From Fimenecus sp045613585 (GTDB lineage Bacteria; Bacillota; Clostridia; Oscillospirales; Acutalibacteraceae), in assembly GCA_045613585.1 (NCBI GenBank), contig JAZLBG010000076.1:1-42880 (forward strand): DNA of 42,880 bases. Reading direction: 5' to 3'. Below the pieces are notes generated by a model that searched no databases, was not told the DNA's origin, and saw only the letters and a list, made by a program, of their open reading frames with translations. The position numbers were made by a program, and so were the translations under genes. Every line of letters begins with the position of its first letter. The stretch's first letter is position 1. Shown here in pieces: positions 31,008 through 39,155 of the stretch.

Positions 31008-32675
31008 TTATGTGTACTGATTCAAAAAATCTTTTAATGATTTTGGGGGTTCTTCTGTTGGTTCTTCTTGATAATCAAATTTTGGAATGCTTATTATTTC
31101 ATCAGACTCAAGCATATGTTTGACGATAATAGAATTATTTAGAATACTATTTGGTGTAATATTAACCTTTTCTACATTATCCGTTAGTACCATTTTATCA
31201 ACATACTCTATTTCATCTTTACTATAAACAAATGGGTTTGTTTGATAGAAGTTTGTTGGCTTCCATGATTCTATTGTATTTATATCAATTGAATACATGA
31301 TTCTTTCATGAATTAATGAAGCGTATAAACATTTTGCTCTTAAATGCTTAAATTGATAACCATTGCCAGAGGAATTGATTGTTCCAATTAAATTGTTTAA
31401 CCCTTCGGTGGTCGCGTTTGTAAAGCGACAGCCGGGATTGAAGTAATTCAATATGTATTGTTTGTATTGTGTGAAACCAACACGTCTTAATGATTTAAAT
31501 ACTTCAAAGCATTTAGCATCAACGTTGTGTTTTTTGCACCATTTTTTATATTCATCCTTGATTGGTGGTGGTAATAACTCTTGCCACTCGTCCCAAATCT
31601 TTTCGGCATCTTCTCTACTGCTCTGAACATACATTTCTTCAATAGTTGTATATATTCTTCTTAATAATGCAAATTCTGGAAACGCGTCTGCAACAGTGGC
31701 TAGTTTTAATGCTTTTTCGCCGTTGCCACTTTCAAGATTATATGAACTATAATTAAATAATCTGTTGTTTTCACTAATTAGTTTTAATATTTCTTTTGCT
31801 TTTGCTTTTTCTTCTTTGTCAACCATGCCCCTTATAAGATTTTTTCTATACTCATAAAGTACAGTTTTGGCTTTTTTTACTTTTTCATTCACATCTTGCA
31901 TTACATGGAATTTATCTATAACAAAAGTCGCATTTGGAAGAAATGCTGGCATCCAATGCAAATATGCATTGTTCATATCTGTAGTTACCACTTTTATATT
32001 TTTATCCCAATCCTTTAATTTCATAATGGCATCTCGAAACTCTTTTTGAGAGTTTCCTTCAAGTATATCTAAAAGGTTGCCGTTTTCAATATCAACCAAG
32101 GTGCCACGCATATCGTGAACTATATGCTTTTCATCAATTCCTAAAACTGTTGGAGCAACAAGAGGGTTTTTAGCACGCTCCGATTCAATGCGTTCAATTT
32201 CTTGGTTCATTATGTTAGCAATTGTTGTAACCGAAACGCCAGTTCTTTCCTGTATTACTGTGAATGGTTGAAGGAATGACTCAACCTTAATAAACTCAAC
32301 AAGTCTTTCTGTCATGGTTCCTTCTTCCATGATTCCATCAATTTTAGGAGTGAAACGCTGTCCGCATTTGGTGCAAGTCAATCTAGGTGATTGTGTAATA
32401 ATCTGAATACACTTGTTGTTTCGTGAGATATCTTTAATTCTTCTTGGACTGTTTCGCCCGGATAATGTAAATGTTTCTTTGTTGTCGCAATATGGACAAC
32501 CATCGGCTGGTCTCCAATCTTTTTTGACATTTACAAAGAATACAATTAAATTTCCACCATCTTTGGGCACATATACTTTTTCTGTTTTAAAAGCCGGTAA
32601 ATCTAACGTAGGAGCCGTTTTTAAGTCTTGCTCCACTAAATCATGCATAGTATAAGTTCTCTGCTCGATAGCCAT
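31008..32675 (-). CDS. ISL3-family DDE transposase
   Basis: A 555-residue transposase. N-terminal zinc finger pairs CPYCDNKE and CTKCGQRF are followed by a helix-turn-helix-like region (ERTGVSVTTIANIMNQEI). The DDE core has LGIDEKHIV (Asp), VTTDMNNAYL (Asp) and ATTEGLNNLIGTIN (Glu), the usual ISL3 spacing with a long insertion. It is somewhat longer than typical ISL3 transposases (about 400-450 residues). AGGAG lies before the ATG. It appears intact and may be active. Confidence 0.9.
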   Translation of the reverse strand: MAIEQRTYTMHDLVEQDLKTAPTLDLPAFKTEKVYVPKDGGNLIVFFVNVKKDWRPADGCPYCDNKETFTLSGRNSPRRIKDISRNNKCIQIITQSPRLTCTKCGQRFTPKIDGIMEEGTMTERLVEFIKVESFLQPFTVIQERTGVSVTTIANIMNQEIERIESERAKNPLVAPTVLGIDEKHIVHDMRGTLVDIENGNLLDILEGNSQKEFRDAIMKLKDWDKNIKVVTTDMNNAYLHWMPAFLPNATFVIDKFHVMQDVNEKVKKAKTVLYEYRKNLIRGMVDKEEKAKAKEILKLISENNRLFNYSSYNLESGNGEKALKLATVADAFPEFALLRRIYTTIEEMYVQSSREDAEKIWDEWQELLPPPIKDEYKKWCKKHNVDAKCFEVFKSLRRVGFTQYKQYILNYFNPGCRFTNATTEGLNNLIGTINSSGNGYQFKHLRAKCLYASLIHERIMYSIDINTIESWKPTNFYQTNPFVYSKDEIEYVDKMVLTDNVEKVNITPNSILNNSIIVKHMLESDEIISIPKFDYQEEPTEEPPKSLKDFLNQYT

Positions 32676-32782
32676 ATAAAGCCTCCTTTTTGCTTGTACT
32701 GGAAAACGGACTAAACATATTTGTAGTAATGTTATTTATAGGCAATGGTTTCGGTTTTTGTTTGAATATGGTTTTTTGCGTA

Positions 32783-35700
32783 TTAAAACCAATCTTCAAG
32801 TAACTCTTGAATTTCCTCTTGCTTGATGCGTTCTTTCCATATATCTATATATTGTTCAACTCTTTGTTTATGTTTTAAATATTTTACACCAGACAAAGAA
32901 GGAATAAGTGATAATAAATATGTAATGCGATTCTGCATATATGGAATCATACTGCCTGAACCACCCCAAGAAGATGGTTCTAAAGGTATTTTTTCAAAAT
33001 CGTCATAATTAGAATTCAATGAAAGAAATTTTAATAGTGCCATTCTTCGCCTATCAGTAGGTAGTTCTGACAAAACACAAAACAGCGAGTTCATAAAATC
33101 AGAATCAGCATATTTATTCTCAATACACTTATTAATCCATTCGTTTTGTTTGACAACAACCTCTTCTTTGTCATTCTGGTGCAACACAAATAAATGTTTC
33201 ACACAGTGTTCAAAATCCCATCGACTGTCTTTAAGCAATGTATAAAGTTTACCAACGATATAGTCAACCTTATTTATATAATCATTTTCTTTCCAAATAC
33301 CGCTCAGACGGTCCATATAACTTTCATATTTTCTGTATCTATGCTCACCTGATTGAGTAACTTGGTTTAAATAAGCATCAATAAACTCTGGAGATGCTTT
33401 AAGCAACTCAATCAAAAATTTCCCATTATAGTCAAAATGTTCTGAATATAATGCACCTTTAAGATATATGCCTGCTAATAATTCTTTGTCAAATGAGTAC
33501 AAGGAAATCAAGTCTTTTGGCGAAATGTGGTGCGGATTAAAAAGACGTTCAAAATATAAACTAAAAACAAAAGGACTCTTATCGTAATTATCAAGTATTG
33601 TACGACTAGCCCTTTCAAAAACGCTTTCATCTACACACATAAACTTTTTTATGTCGTCTAAAGGACGATAGCCTGCTGTTTTTAATTGTATAGGAGGATT
33701 AGCAAAAAATGATATAAGTTCACCTATATGTTTTTCTTCTATTTGATTTGCCGGCATTTCAACATAAAAGTGCCATAACCATGTGTTTTTTTGAGTGAAA
33801 TCATGTTTATCAATTAATGCTTTCACCTCATCACCTGTCATAAAATTAAACAACTTACTTAAGATGTTCGCAGGATAAACATTACAAGGTGTGTCATAAC
33901 ATAAATACAATTCAACTATTTCTGCATACCGAATATCATTTTTGGAAGCGACATCAAAAACATATTTCAAACCAGAAGAGAAACTATAAGAATTATTTTC
34001 AATTTCCGTATCTACTTCTTGGGCAATTTGGAACAAAAACTTGTAATCCTCTATAGAATAATCCTTAATTAAATCTTCTGTAATGGCACTTCGGTGAGCA
34101 CGTTCTTCATCTTGCGTCATTGATAAATAGTCTTTTCTATCTCCATTTATGACAGAATAAACTATGCTTTTAGGCGACTTGATAAATTTATCGATAATTT
34201 TATGGTCAAAGTCAACTTTCCCTTTTTCAAAAATCTTTTTTAAATGCTTAACGATTAAGCAATGACACAAATTATCCGTCTGTAATTGAGCAACAATGGA
34301 CATAACATCACTATATTCTTCTTTTACGATTTTATAATCAATATAATCAGAATTTCCTGTACCATAGTTTTTCAAAGCAAATTCGATTTCTTTTTTATAA
34401 AAACCTCTTTTATAAATGCTTTGCAACTCATTTAAAAGCATTTTCCTATACTTTATAACTTCCGTAGTTGCGTTAACCGGTATAGTATAAATCGTAAAAG
34501 TATTTCGTCTGCCACCTTCGGTTTTAGATACAACAAAATTTAAATAATATATAGCTACTCTTACAAACAATGCTAACGAGTTGTCATTATTATTAGTTTC
34601 TATATAAGTACATAAGTATTCTACTGCTTTTGAAACAGAACAATACTTGAATCTTTCAGAGTCTTTATCTATTCCAAATTCTCGTATAAAAGCAGTATAA
34701 ACTTCATTAAACAAATCAGGACGTTTTGTGTAATATTCTAACAACAACTCAATAGCCTCAGGCATCTGTTCACAATTGTTGAAACTACATAAAAGTTCAA
34801 TGATTTCATCGGTAATTTGTATTCCATCATTATTTATTTTAAAATCAATCGTTGCTGCATCAAAATCTACTGGAGATTCATTTTCAACTCTTTCTTGTAA
34901 TAATAGCAATGTTTCAGTTGGTCTAATCATATGAAAGGCTTTAAAAAATGAAGGGAACCTGTCTTTGTCACTCTTCATTTCATCCCACAATTTATTGATT
35001 TGTCCTTCCAAATAACCATGTACAGTTGAATCAGAAAAGACATTAAACAAAATGTTGCATGCCGAAATAGTTCTAACCTTATTAAAATCAAAACACACTT
35101 TAATCATTAAATCTAATGGAATTAAATTATTATCGACAAACACATATTTTATTAAAAAGTTACTAAAAGTTTGGTCTGAAATTTTCGTCGCTTTATCATT
35201 GCATAAATCCACTATTTCAAGTGAATGTAAATGTTTAATATCTGCTATAAAGTCATCAGTGGTTAATGAAATAGCAGAAAAAACGTCTGACAACTTTTCC
35301 AGGTTATCTAAACGTATTGATTGAAGGAACGCAATTATACCTGCAGAATATATCTCTGTTTTACTGCTAGATAAAATATCTTCTAACTGCTTTTCGTAAT
35401 AATTAGCATATAATTCAGAGGCATTCATTATTGACTCTAATTTACCAGTATCTTTAAGTAGTTTTCCGGCGAGCATAGCAATTCTTGCATTTCCCTCGGC
35501 AATTTCTATTATCCTATCTGAATAAAACTTATTTTTTATGCCATAGCAAACCTCCACTAACTTTCGAATTTCTTCATCTTTTAAAGTGCTTATTTTTATT
35601 TTTCCAGGTTTTCCATAATCCAAAATCTTTTTAAGAACATCTTGTTGAGCATAATCTCTAACCGTAACAATTATTTTAGCAATTTTTTTCTCTGTATCAT

Positions 35701-36541
35701 TTTGCAAATAATCAAGAACGAATTGTAATCCAGCTAATTCATTAGCATCATCTACAAAAGCTATATATTTTTGATTAGGTTCAATCGCAGTAATGAGGTC
35801 TTCATAAATCTCTAATCCATTGCTCTTAATGCATATTACTTTATATTCGTGTTTTTCTTCAAGAATTTTGCACAATTCAATAGAAAACCTTGTTTTCCCA
35901 ACTCCCGCAGGGCCATAAACAAGTAAAATATCGCTTTTCTTCAATATTTCACTGGCTTCTTCAATTTCTTTTTCTCTAAACATAAAATCCGTGTTTAATG
36001 GTGCAGACATTTTATTCTTGTCATGTGTTTGTACAAATGAATCAATTGTTGTAATTTGGCCTGTTCCAATAATTATACCCAACATTTCTTTTGCAATAGT
36101 TGGATAATGCAAAAATATTTCATTACCAAGAGCATCCAGTCCAATAATGTTAAGAATTGTTCCCTTTTCATTACAATAATCACGAAGTTTTTTATCTTCA
36201 CCAGCAGTCAATCTGCCATAAGTATGACAATAAATAATTTCTGCAACATCTTCGCTTTTAACACCTGTTTTTTCACTATCAAAGCACTTCTCTATATCTT
36301 CCAAAGCTTTATTGAAAAAATTCGTCTGTTGTGTAGTATACATAACAAATACATATTTATTATCTGCCGTTAAAAAATATGTATCTGGATTGCCTTTTGC
36401 AGTTTTGTCACTACCCGTATGCATTCCCAAAGAATATCCGTTCCCATATCCTTTGCAGCATAAATACACATCGCAAAGATTTTGAAAAGCACCACCATCT
36501 AATTCGTCTATTTTTCTTTTAATATCCGTAAGTTTCGACAT
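32783..36541 (-). CDS. Large STAND-type NTPase with degenerate nuclease-like N-terminus (candidate anti-phage protein)
   Basis: A 1252-residue protein in three parts. Residues 1 to about 165 resemble a PD-(D/E)xK restriction-endonuclease-like fold: GGAFQNLCDVYLCCKGYG, then NPDTYFL and KYVFVMYTTQQ. The position expected to be Glu is Met67, and no ExK is seen, so the nuclease may be inactive. Residues about 185-400 are an AAA/STAND NTPase with Walker A GPAGVGKT (210-217) and Walker B AFVDDAN (261-267). The last 800 residues are helical repeat-like, probably a sensor. This layout resembles Avs-type antiviral STAND proteins, but a match was not tested. It has its own promoter and GGGAG site, and lies beside a transposon. 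Confidence 0.7.
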   Translation of the reverse strand: MSKLTDIKRKIDELDGGAFQNLCDVYLCCKGYGNGYSLGMHTGSDKTAKGNPDTYFLTADNKYVFVMYTTQQTNFFNKALEDIEKCFDSEKTGVKSEDVAEIIYCHTYGRLTAGEDKKLRDYCNEKGTILNIIGLDALGNEIFLHYPTIAKEMLGIIIGTGQITTIDSFVQTHDKNKMSAPLNTDFMFREKEIEEASEILKKSDILLVYGPAGVGKTRFSIELCKILEEKHEYKVICIKSNGLEIYEDLITAIEPNQKYIAFVDDANELAGLQFVLDYLQNDTEKKIAKIIVTVRDYAQQDVLKKILDYGKPGKIKISTLKDEEIRKLVEVCYGIKNKFYSDRIIEIAEGNARIAMLAGKLLKDTGKLESIMNASELYANYYEKQLEDILSSSKTEIYSAGIIAFLQSIRLDNLEKLSDVFSAISLTTDDFIADIKHLHSLEIVDLCNDKATKISDQTFSNFLIKYVFVDNNLIPLDLMIKVCFDFNKVRTISACNILFNVFSDSTVHGYLEGQINKLWDEMKSDKDRFPSFFKAFHMIRPTETLLLLQERVENESPVDFDAATIDFKINNDGIQITDEIIELLCSFNNCEQMPEAIELLLEYYTKRPDLFNEVYTAFIREFGIDKDSERFKYCSVSKAVEYLCTYIETNNNDNSLALFVRVAIYYLNFVVSKTEGGRRNTFTIYTIPVNATTEVIKYRKMLLNELQSIYKRGFYKKEIEFALKNYGTGNSDYIDYKIVKEEYSDVMSIVAQLQTDNLCHCLIVKHLKKIFEKGKVDFDHKIIDKFIKSPKSIVYSVINGDRKDYLSMTQDEERAHRSAITEDLIKDYSIEDYKFLFQIAQEVDTEIENNSYSFSSGLKYVFDVASKNDIRYAEIVELYLCYDTPCNVYPANILSKLFNFMTGDEVKALIDKHDFTQKNTWLWHFYVEMPANQIEEKHIGELISFFANPPIQLKTAGYRPLDDIKKFMCVDESVFERASRTILDNYDKSPFVFSLYFERLFNPHHISPKDLISLYSFDKELLAGIYLKGALYSEHFDYNGKFLIELLKASPEFIDAYLNQVTQSGEHRYRKYESYMDRLSGIWKENDYINKVDYIVGKLYTLLKDSRWDFEHCVKHLFVLHQNDKEEVVVKQNEWINKCIENKYADSDFMNSLFCVLSELPTDRRRMALLKFLSLNSNYDDFEKIPLEPSSWGGSGSMIPYMQNRITYLLSLIPSLSGVKYLKHKQRVEQYIDIWKERIKQEEIQELLEDWF

Positions 36542-36571
36542 AATAAAATTCTCCCATTTAAGTTTAGTTCT

Positions 36572-36600
36572 ATTATATATCTTTTCTTAACATTATTCAA
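36572..36600 (-). promoter_or_regulatory. Promoter of the STAND NTPase gene
   Basis: On the minus strand TTGAAT (36595-36600) and TATAAT (36572-36577) with a 17-base spacer, 31 bases before the ATG. Confidence 0.6.
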
Positions 36601-36668
36601 CCTGCTCTATTTTACGAATAATTAAACAACATCTAAACGTTTTATTCTTTTTTTTACATATTCAGGAA

Positions 36669-36688
36669 CCTTACAAAATCTTAAGATT
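36669..36688 (+). promoter_or_regulatory. Direct-repeat box, probable response-regulator site (copy 1)
   Basis: CCTTACAAAA and TCTTAAGATT, two 10-base units in the same direction. Nearly identical to 38359-38378. It ends 7 bases before the -35 of the two-component operon, the usual place for an OmpR-type activator. Confidence 0.65.
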
Positions 36689-36695
36689 ATTATAA

Positions 36696-36724
36696 TTGAA
36701 AACACTTAAAAACAGGTATATAAT
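36696..36724 (+). promoter_or_regulatory. Promoter of the two-component operon
   Basis: TTGAAA (36696-36701) and TATAAT (36719-36724) with a 17-base spacer. Confidence 0.65.
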
Positions 36725-36755
36725 TATATTGATAATCAAATTTGGTGGTGATGGA

Positions 36756-37415
36756 ATGAAATCGAGAATTTTAGTTGTTGAAGACGATGTTTTTCTTCGT
36801 GAGGGCTTGTGTGAACTTCTTACAAAAGAAGATTATGAGCCAATTCCTGCCTGTAACTGTGCAGAATGCAAAAGAATTTTTGCTGAAAATACTTTTGACC
36901 TTGTAATTCTTGATGTTATGTTGCCTGACGGTAATGGAGTTGAACTTTGCAATTTTATCCGTTCAACTGATACTGAAACACCAATTTTATTCCTTACTGC
37001 CTGTGATGAAGAATTCCAGATTGTCCGAGGTCTTGATGCGGGTGCAGATGACTATGTGACAAAGCCGTTTAGACTTCTTGAATTGCTTTCAAGAATCCGT
37101 GCGTTACTTCGTCGCAAACCTGCAACCACCACATATAACATTGGTGACATTTCCGTCGATTTTTCAAATATGACAGTCAAAAAAGGTAATGAAACACTAT
37201 TCCTTACCCCTACAGAATTCCAAATTTTACGTACACTTATGCAGAATAGCGGTGTTATAGTTACAAGAACATCACTTTTGGAGAAAATCTGGGATAGTGA
37301 CGGTAATTTTATTGACGACAACACATTATCTGTTCACGTGAGCCGACTTCGTGATAAAATCGGTACAGAGCACATTGTAACTGCTCGTGGTATCGGGTAC
37401 AAATGGGAGGATTGA
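36756..37415 (+). CDS. OmpR-family response regulator
   Basis: A 219-residue regulator. The receiver domain (1-120) has the acidic pair in VVEDD, the phosphorylation Asp53 in VILDVMLPDGNG and the Lys in DDYVTKPF. The C-terminal winged helix has SVDFSNMTVKKG, LTPTEFQIL and HVSRLRDKIG. I chose the ATG at 36756 because GGTGGTGATGG precedes it; the longer frame from 36696 contains the promoter. It is 4 bases before the kinase gene. It probably binds the direct-repeat boxes before its own operon and the ABC exporter. Confidence 0.92.
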   Translation: MKSRILVVEDDVFLREGLCELLTKEDYEPIPACNCAECKRIFAENTFDLVILDVMLPDGNGVELCNFIRSTDTETPILFLTACDEEFQIVRGLDAGADDYVTKPFRLLELLSRIRALLRRKPATTTYNIGDISVDFSNMTVKKGNETLFLTPTEFQILRTLMQNSGVIVTRTSLLEKIWDSDGNFIDDNTLSVHVSRLRDKIGTEHIVTARGIGYKWED

Positions 37416-37419
37416 CCTT

Positions 37420-38319
37420 ATGAAAGAACAAATCCTTGTAATAAGTTTAATTCTTGCTATTGTAATCTGCCTTGTTCTGCTCACAATCCATATTATAAAC
37501 AAAAAGAAAATCCGTAAATTTACAGAAGATATTGACAAATTTATTAAAGACGATACCGTTATAGAAATGAGCACAAAAGATGGTGCTATGGCTCATTTGC
37601 AGAATAATATTTTTGAACTTGAAACAAGACTTGTGCAGGAAAGAGAATACACAAAGCAAGAGGCAAAAAATAATACTGAATTTATTTCTGACATTTCCCA
37701 TCAGTTGAAAACCCCACTTGCAGGACTTCGTCTTTACTGTGAAATGGAGCACAATTCAAATCCGACAAATTATACTGAAAAAGAACTTATACTCGTTGAG
37801 AAAATGGAAAAGTTAATACATAATGTATTAAAACTTGAAAAAATCCGTAGCGATACTTATGTAATGAACTTTGAAGAAACTGAAATCTCACTTGTTATTG
37901 AAGAACTTAAAGCCGAGTTCTGCACATTGTTTCCACAAAAGCAAATAAATATTAATGGTAAGGGTGTTTTCCGTTGCGACAAGTCGTGGCTTCGAGAAGC
38001 ATTTGGCAATATTATTAAAAATGCTTGCGAACATACAACCACTGACGGCAGAATTGATGTGATTATTGAACAGACCGAAAAGAGTGTCAGCGTAACTATT
38101 GAAGATAACGGTGGCGGAGTGCCTGAAAATGAATTACCGTTGCTTTTCAAAAGATTTCACCGTACCGAAAATGCATCACCAGACAGTGCAGGTATTGGTC
38201 TTTCAATTACAAAAGCAATTGTAGAAAAACATCATGGTACAATTATCGTTGAAAATGGCGAAAATGGACTTCGCTTTTCAGTGTGTTTCCCAATAATTGA
38301 TGCAAACTTAAAACTATAA
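37420..38319 (+). CDS. Sensor histidine kinase with a single membrane span
   Basis: A 299-residue kinase. One N-terminal span (ILVISLILAIVICLVLLTI) is followed by a short linker and no extracellular domain. The H box is FISDISHQLKTPLAGLR, the N box FGNIIKNACEH, with DNGGGVPENE (G1) and SAGIGLSITKAI (G2). The absence of a sensor loop suggests it senses in the membrane or via the neighbouring transporter. GGGAGG lies before the start at 37420; the longer frame overlaps the regulator gene. Partner of the response regulator. Confidence 0.9.
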   Translation: MKEQILVISLILAIVICLVLLTIHIINKKKIRKFTEDIDKFIKDDTVIEMSTKDGAMAHLQNNIFELETRLVQEREYTKQEAKNNTEFISDISHQLKTPLAGLRLYCEMEHNSNPTNYTEKELILVEKMEKLIHNVLKLEKIRSDTYVMNFEETEISLVIEELKAEFCTLFPQKQININGKGVFRCDKSWLREAFGNIIKNACEHTTTDGRIDVIIEQTEKSVSVTIEDNGGGVPENELPLLFKRFHRTENASPDSAGIGLSITKAIVEKHHGTIIVENGENGLRFSVCFPIIDANLKL

Positions 38320-38358
38320 TACCAATCGGGTGCAGTTTATTTGTATCCGATTTTCTTT

Positions 38359-38378
38359 TCTTACGAAATCTTAAGATA
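38359..38378 (+). promoter_or_regulatory. Direct-repeat box, probable response-regulator site (copy 2)
   Basis: TCTTACGAAA and TCTTAAGATA, two 10-base direct repeats differing from copy 1 at only three positions. It lies before the ABC exporter operon. A likely -10 is TATCAT (38408-38413) with weak -35 CTTAAA (38386-38391), the same distance from the box as in copy 1 within one base; TTGACA at 38399-38404 is an alternative -35. Confidence 0.65.
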
Positions 38379-38442
38379 AAAGTCACTTAAATGAAAGGTT
38401 GACATTGTATCATAAAGGTACAAAATCAAAAGGAGTGTTTTT

Positions 38443-39132
38443 ATGAACATTATTGAATGTAAAAATCTCACAAAAGAATATTTAAGCGGAGATAATGTTG
38501 TCAAGGCGATTGATGATATCACCGTTAGTTTTGAACAAGGCGAATTCTGTGCAATCACAGGTCCGTCAGGTTCAGGTAAATCAACCTTTCTTCATGTTTT
38601 AAGTTCTCTTGAAAACGCAACAAGTGGTGATGTTTATTATGGTGATAAAACACTTTCATCATATAATGACAATCAACTTTCAATTCTTCGCCGACGTCGT
38701 TTCGGATTTGTATTTCAGGCATATAATCTTGTGCAGGAATTAACAGGCTATGAGAATATTCTTCTTCCTGTTATGCTTGATGGTAAAAATCCTGACGAAG
38801 AATATATTAATAAAATTATTGATATGCTCGGCATCCGAGACAGACTTGACCACTTGCCATCTGCACTTTCAGGCGGTCAGCAACAGAGAATTGCTATTGC
38901 AAGAGCATTGGCTAACAGACCTGCTATTCTTTTCGCAGATGAGCCAACAGGTAACCTTGACGGTAAAAGTGGTCGTGAAGTATTATCACTTCTTAAATAT
39001 GTGAGTAAACAGTTAGGCGTTACGCTTATTCTTGTTACTCACGATTTACATGTTGCAGAGCAGGCAGAGAGAATTCTCACTATTGAAGACGGTAAAATTG
39101 TGAAAGACACAAAGTCACCTGACAATATGTGA
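38443..39132 (+). CDS. ABC transporter ATP-binding protein (MacB/LolD type)
   Basis: A 229-residue ATPase. Walker A is GPSGSGKST (40-48), the Q-loop is FVFQAYNLV, the signature is LSGGQQQR (near 145), Walker B is ILFADEPTGNLD and the switch His is in LVTHDLH. The type is that of exporters of peptides, lipids or lipoproteins paired with FtsX-domain permeases. AAAGGAG lies before the ATG. It follows the two-component genes and is 23 bases before its permease. Confidence 0.94.
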   Translation: MNIIECKNLTKEYLSGDNVVKAIDDITVSFEQGEFCAITGPSGSGKSTFLHVLSSLENATSGDVYYGDKTLSSYNDNQLSILRRRRFGFVFQAYNLVQELTGYENILLPVMLDGKNPDEEYINKIIDMLGIRDRLDHLPSALSGGQQQRIAIARALANRPAILFADEPTGNLDGKSGREVLSLLKYVSKQLGVTLILVTHDLHVAEQAERILTIEDGKIVKDTKSPDNM

Positions 39133-39155
39133 AAAAATAGTGAGAGGTGAAAATT

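Larger units (their letters stand above)
30180..32675. mobile_element. ISL3-type insertion element, ends not resolved
   Basis: The transposase and convergent passenger gene have a total span of about 2.5 kb between the coordinates given, which are only the gene limits. I could not define terminal inverted repeats by eye. The only similarity between flanks is AATATGTTTA, found upstream of both genes (about 30142-30151 and, reversed, about 32714-32723). The outer limits must lie between about 29,990 and 30,170 and between 32,690 and 32,782. Confidence 0.5.

Noticed and set aside
36056..36373. Plus-strand open frame opposite the STAND gene, and the similar ones at 32823 and 35052
   Set aside because: Antisense frames without ribosome sites inside an intact long gene.
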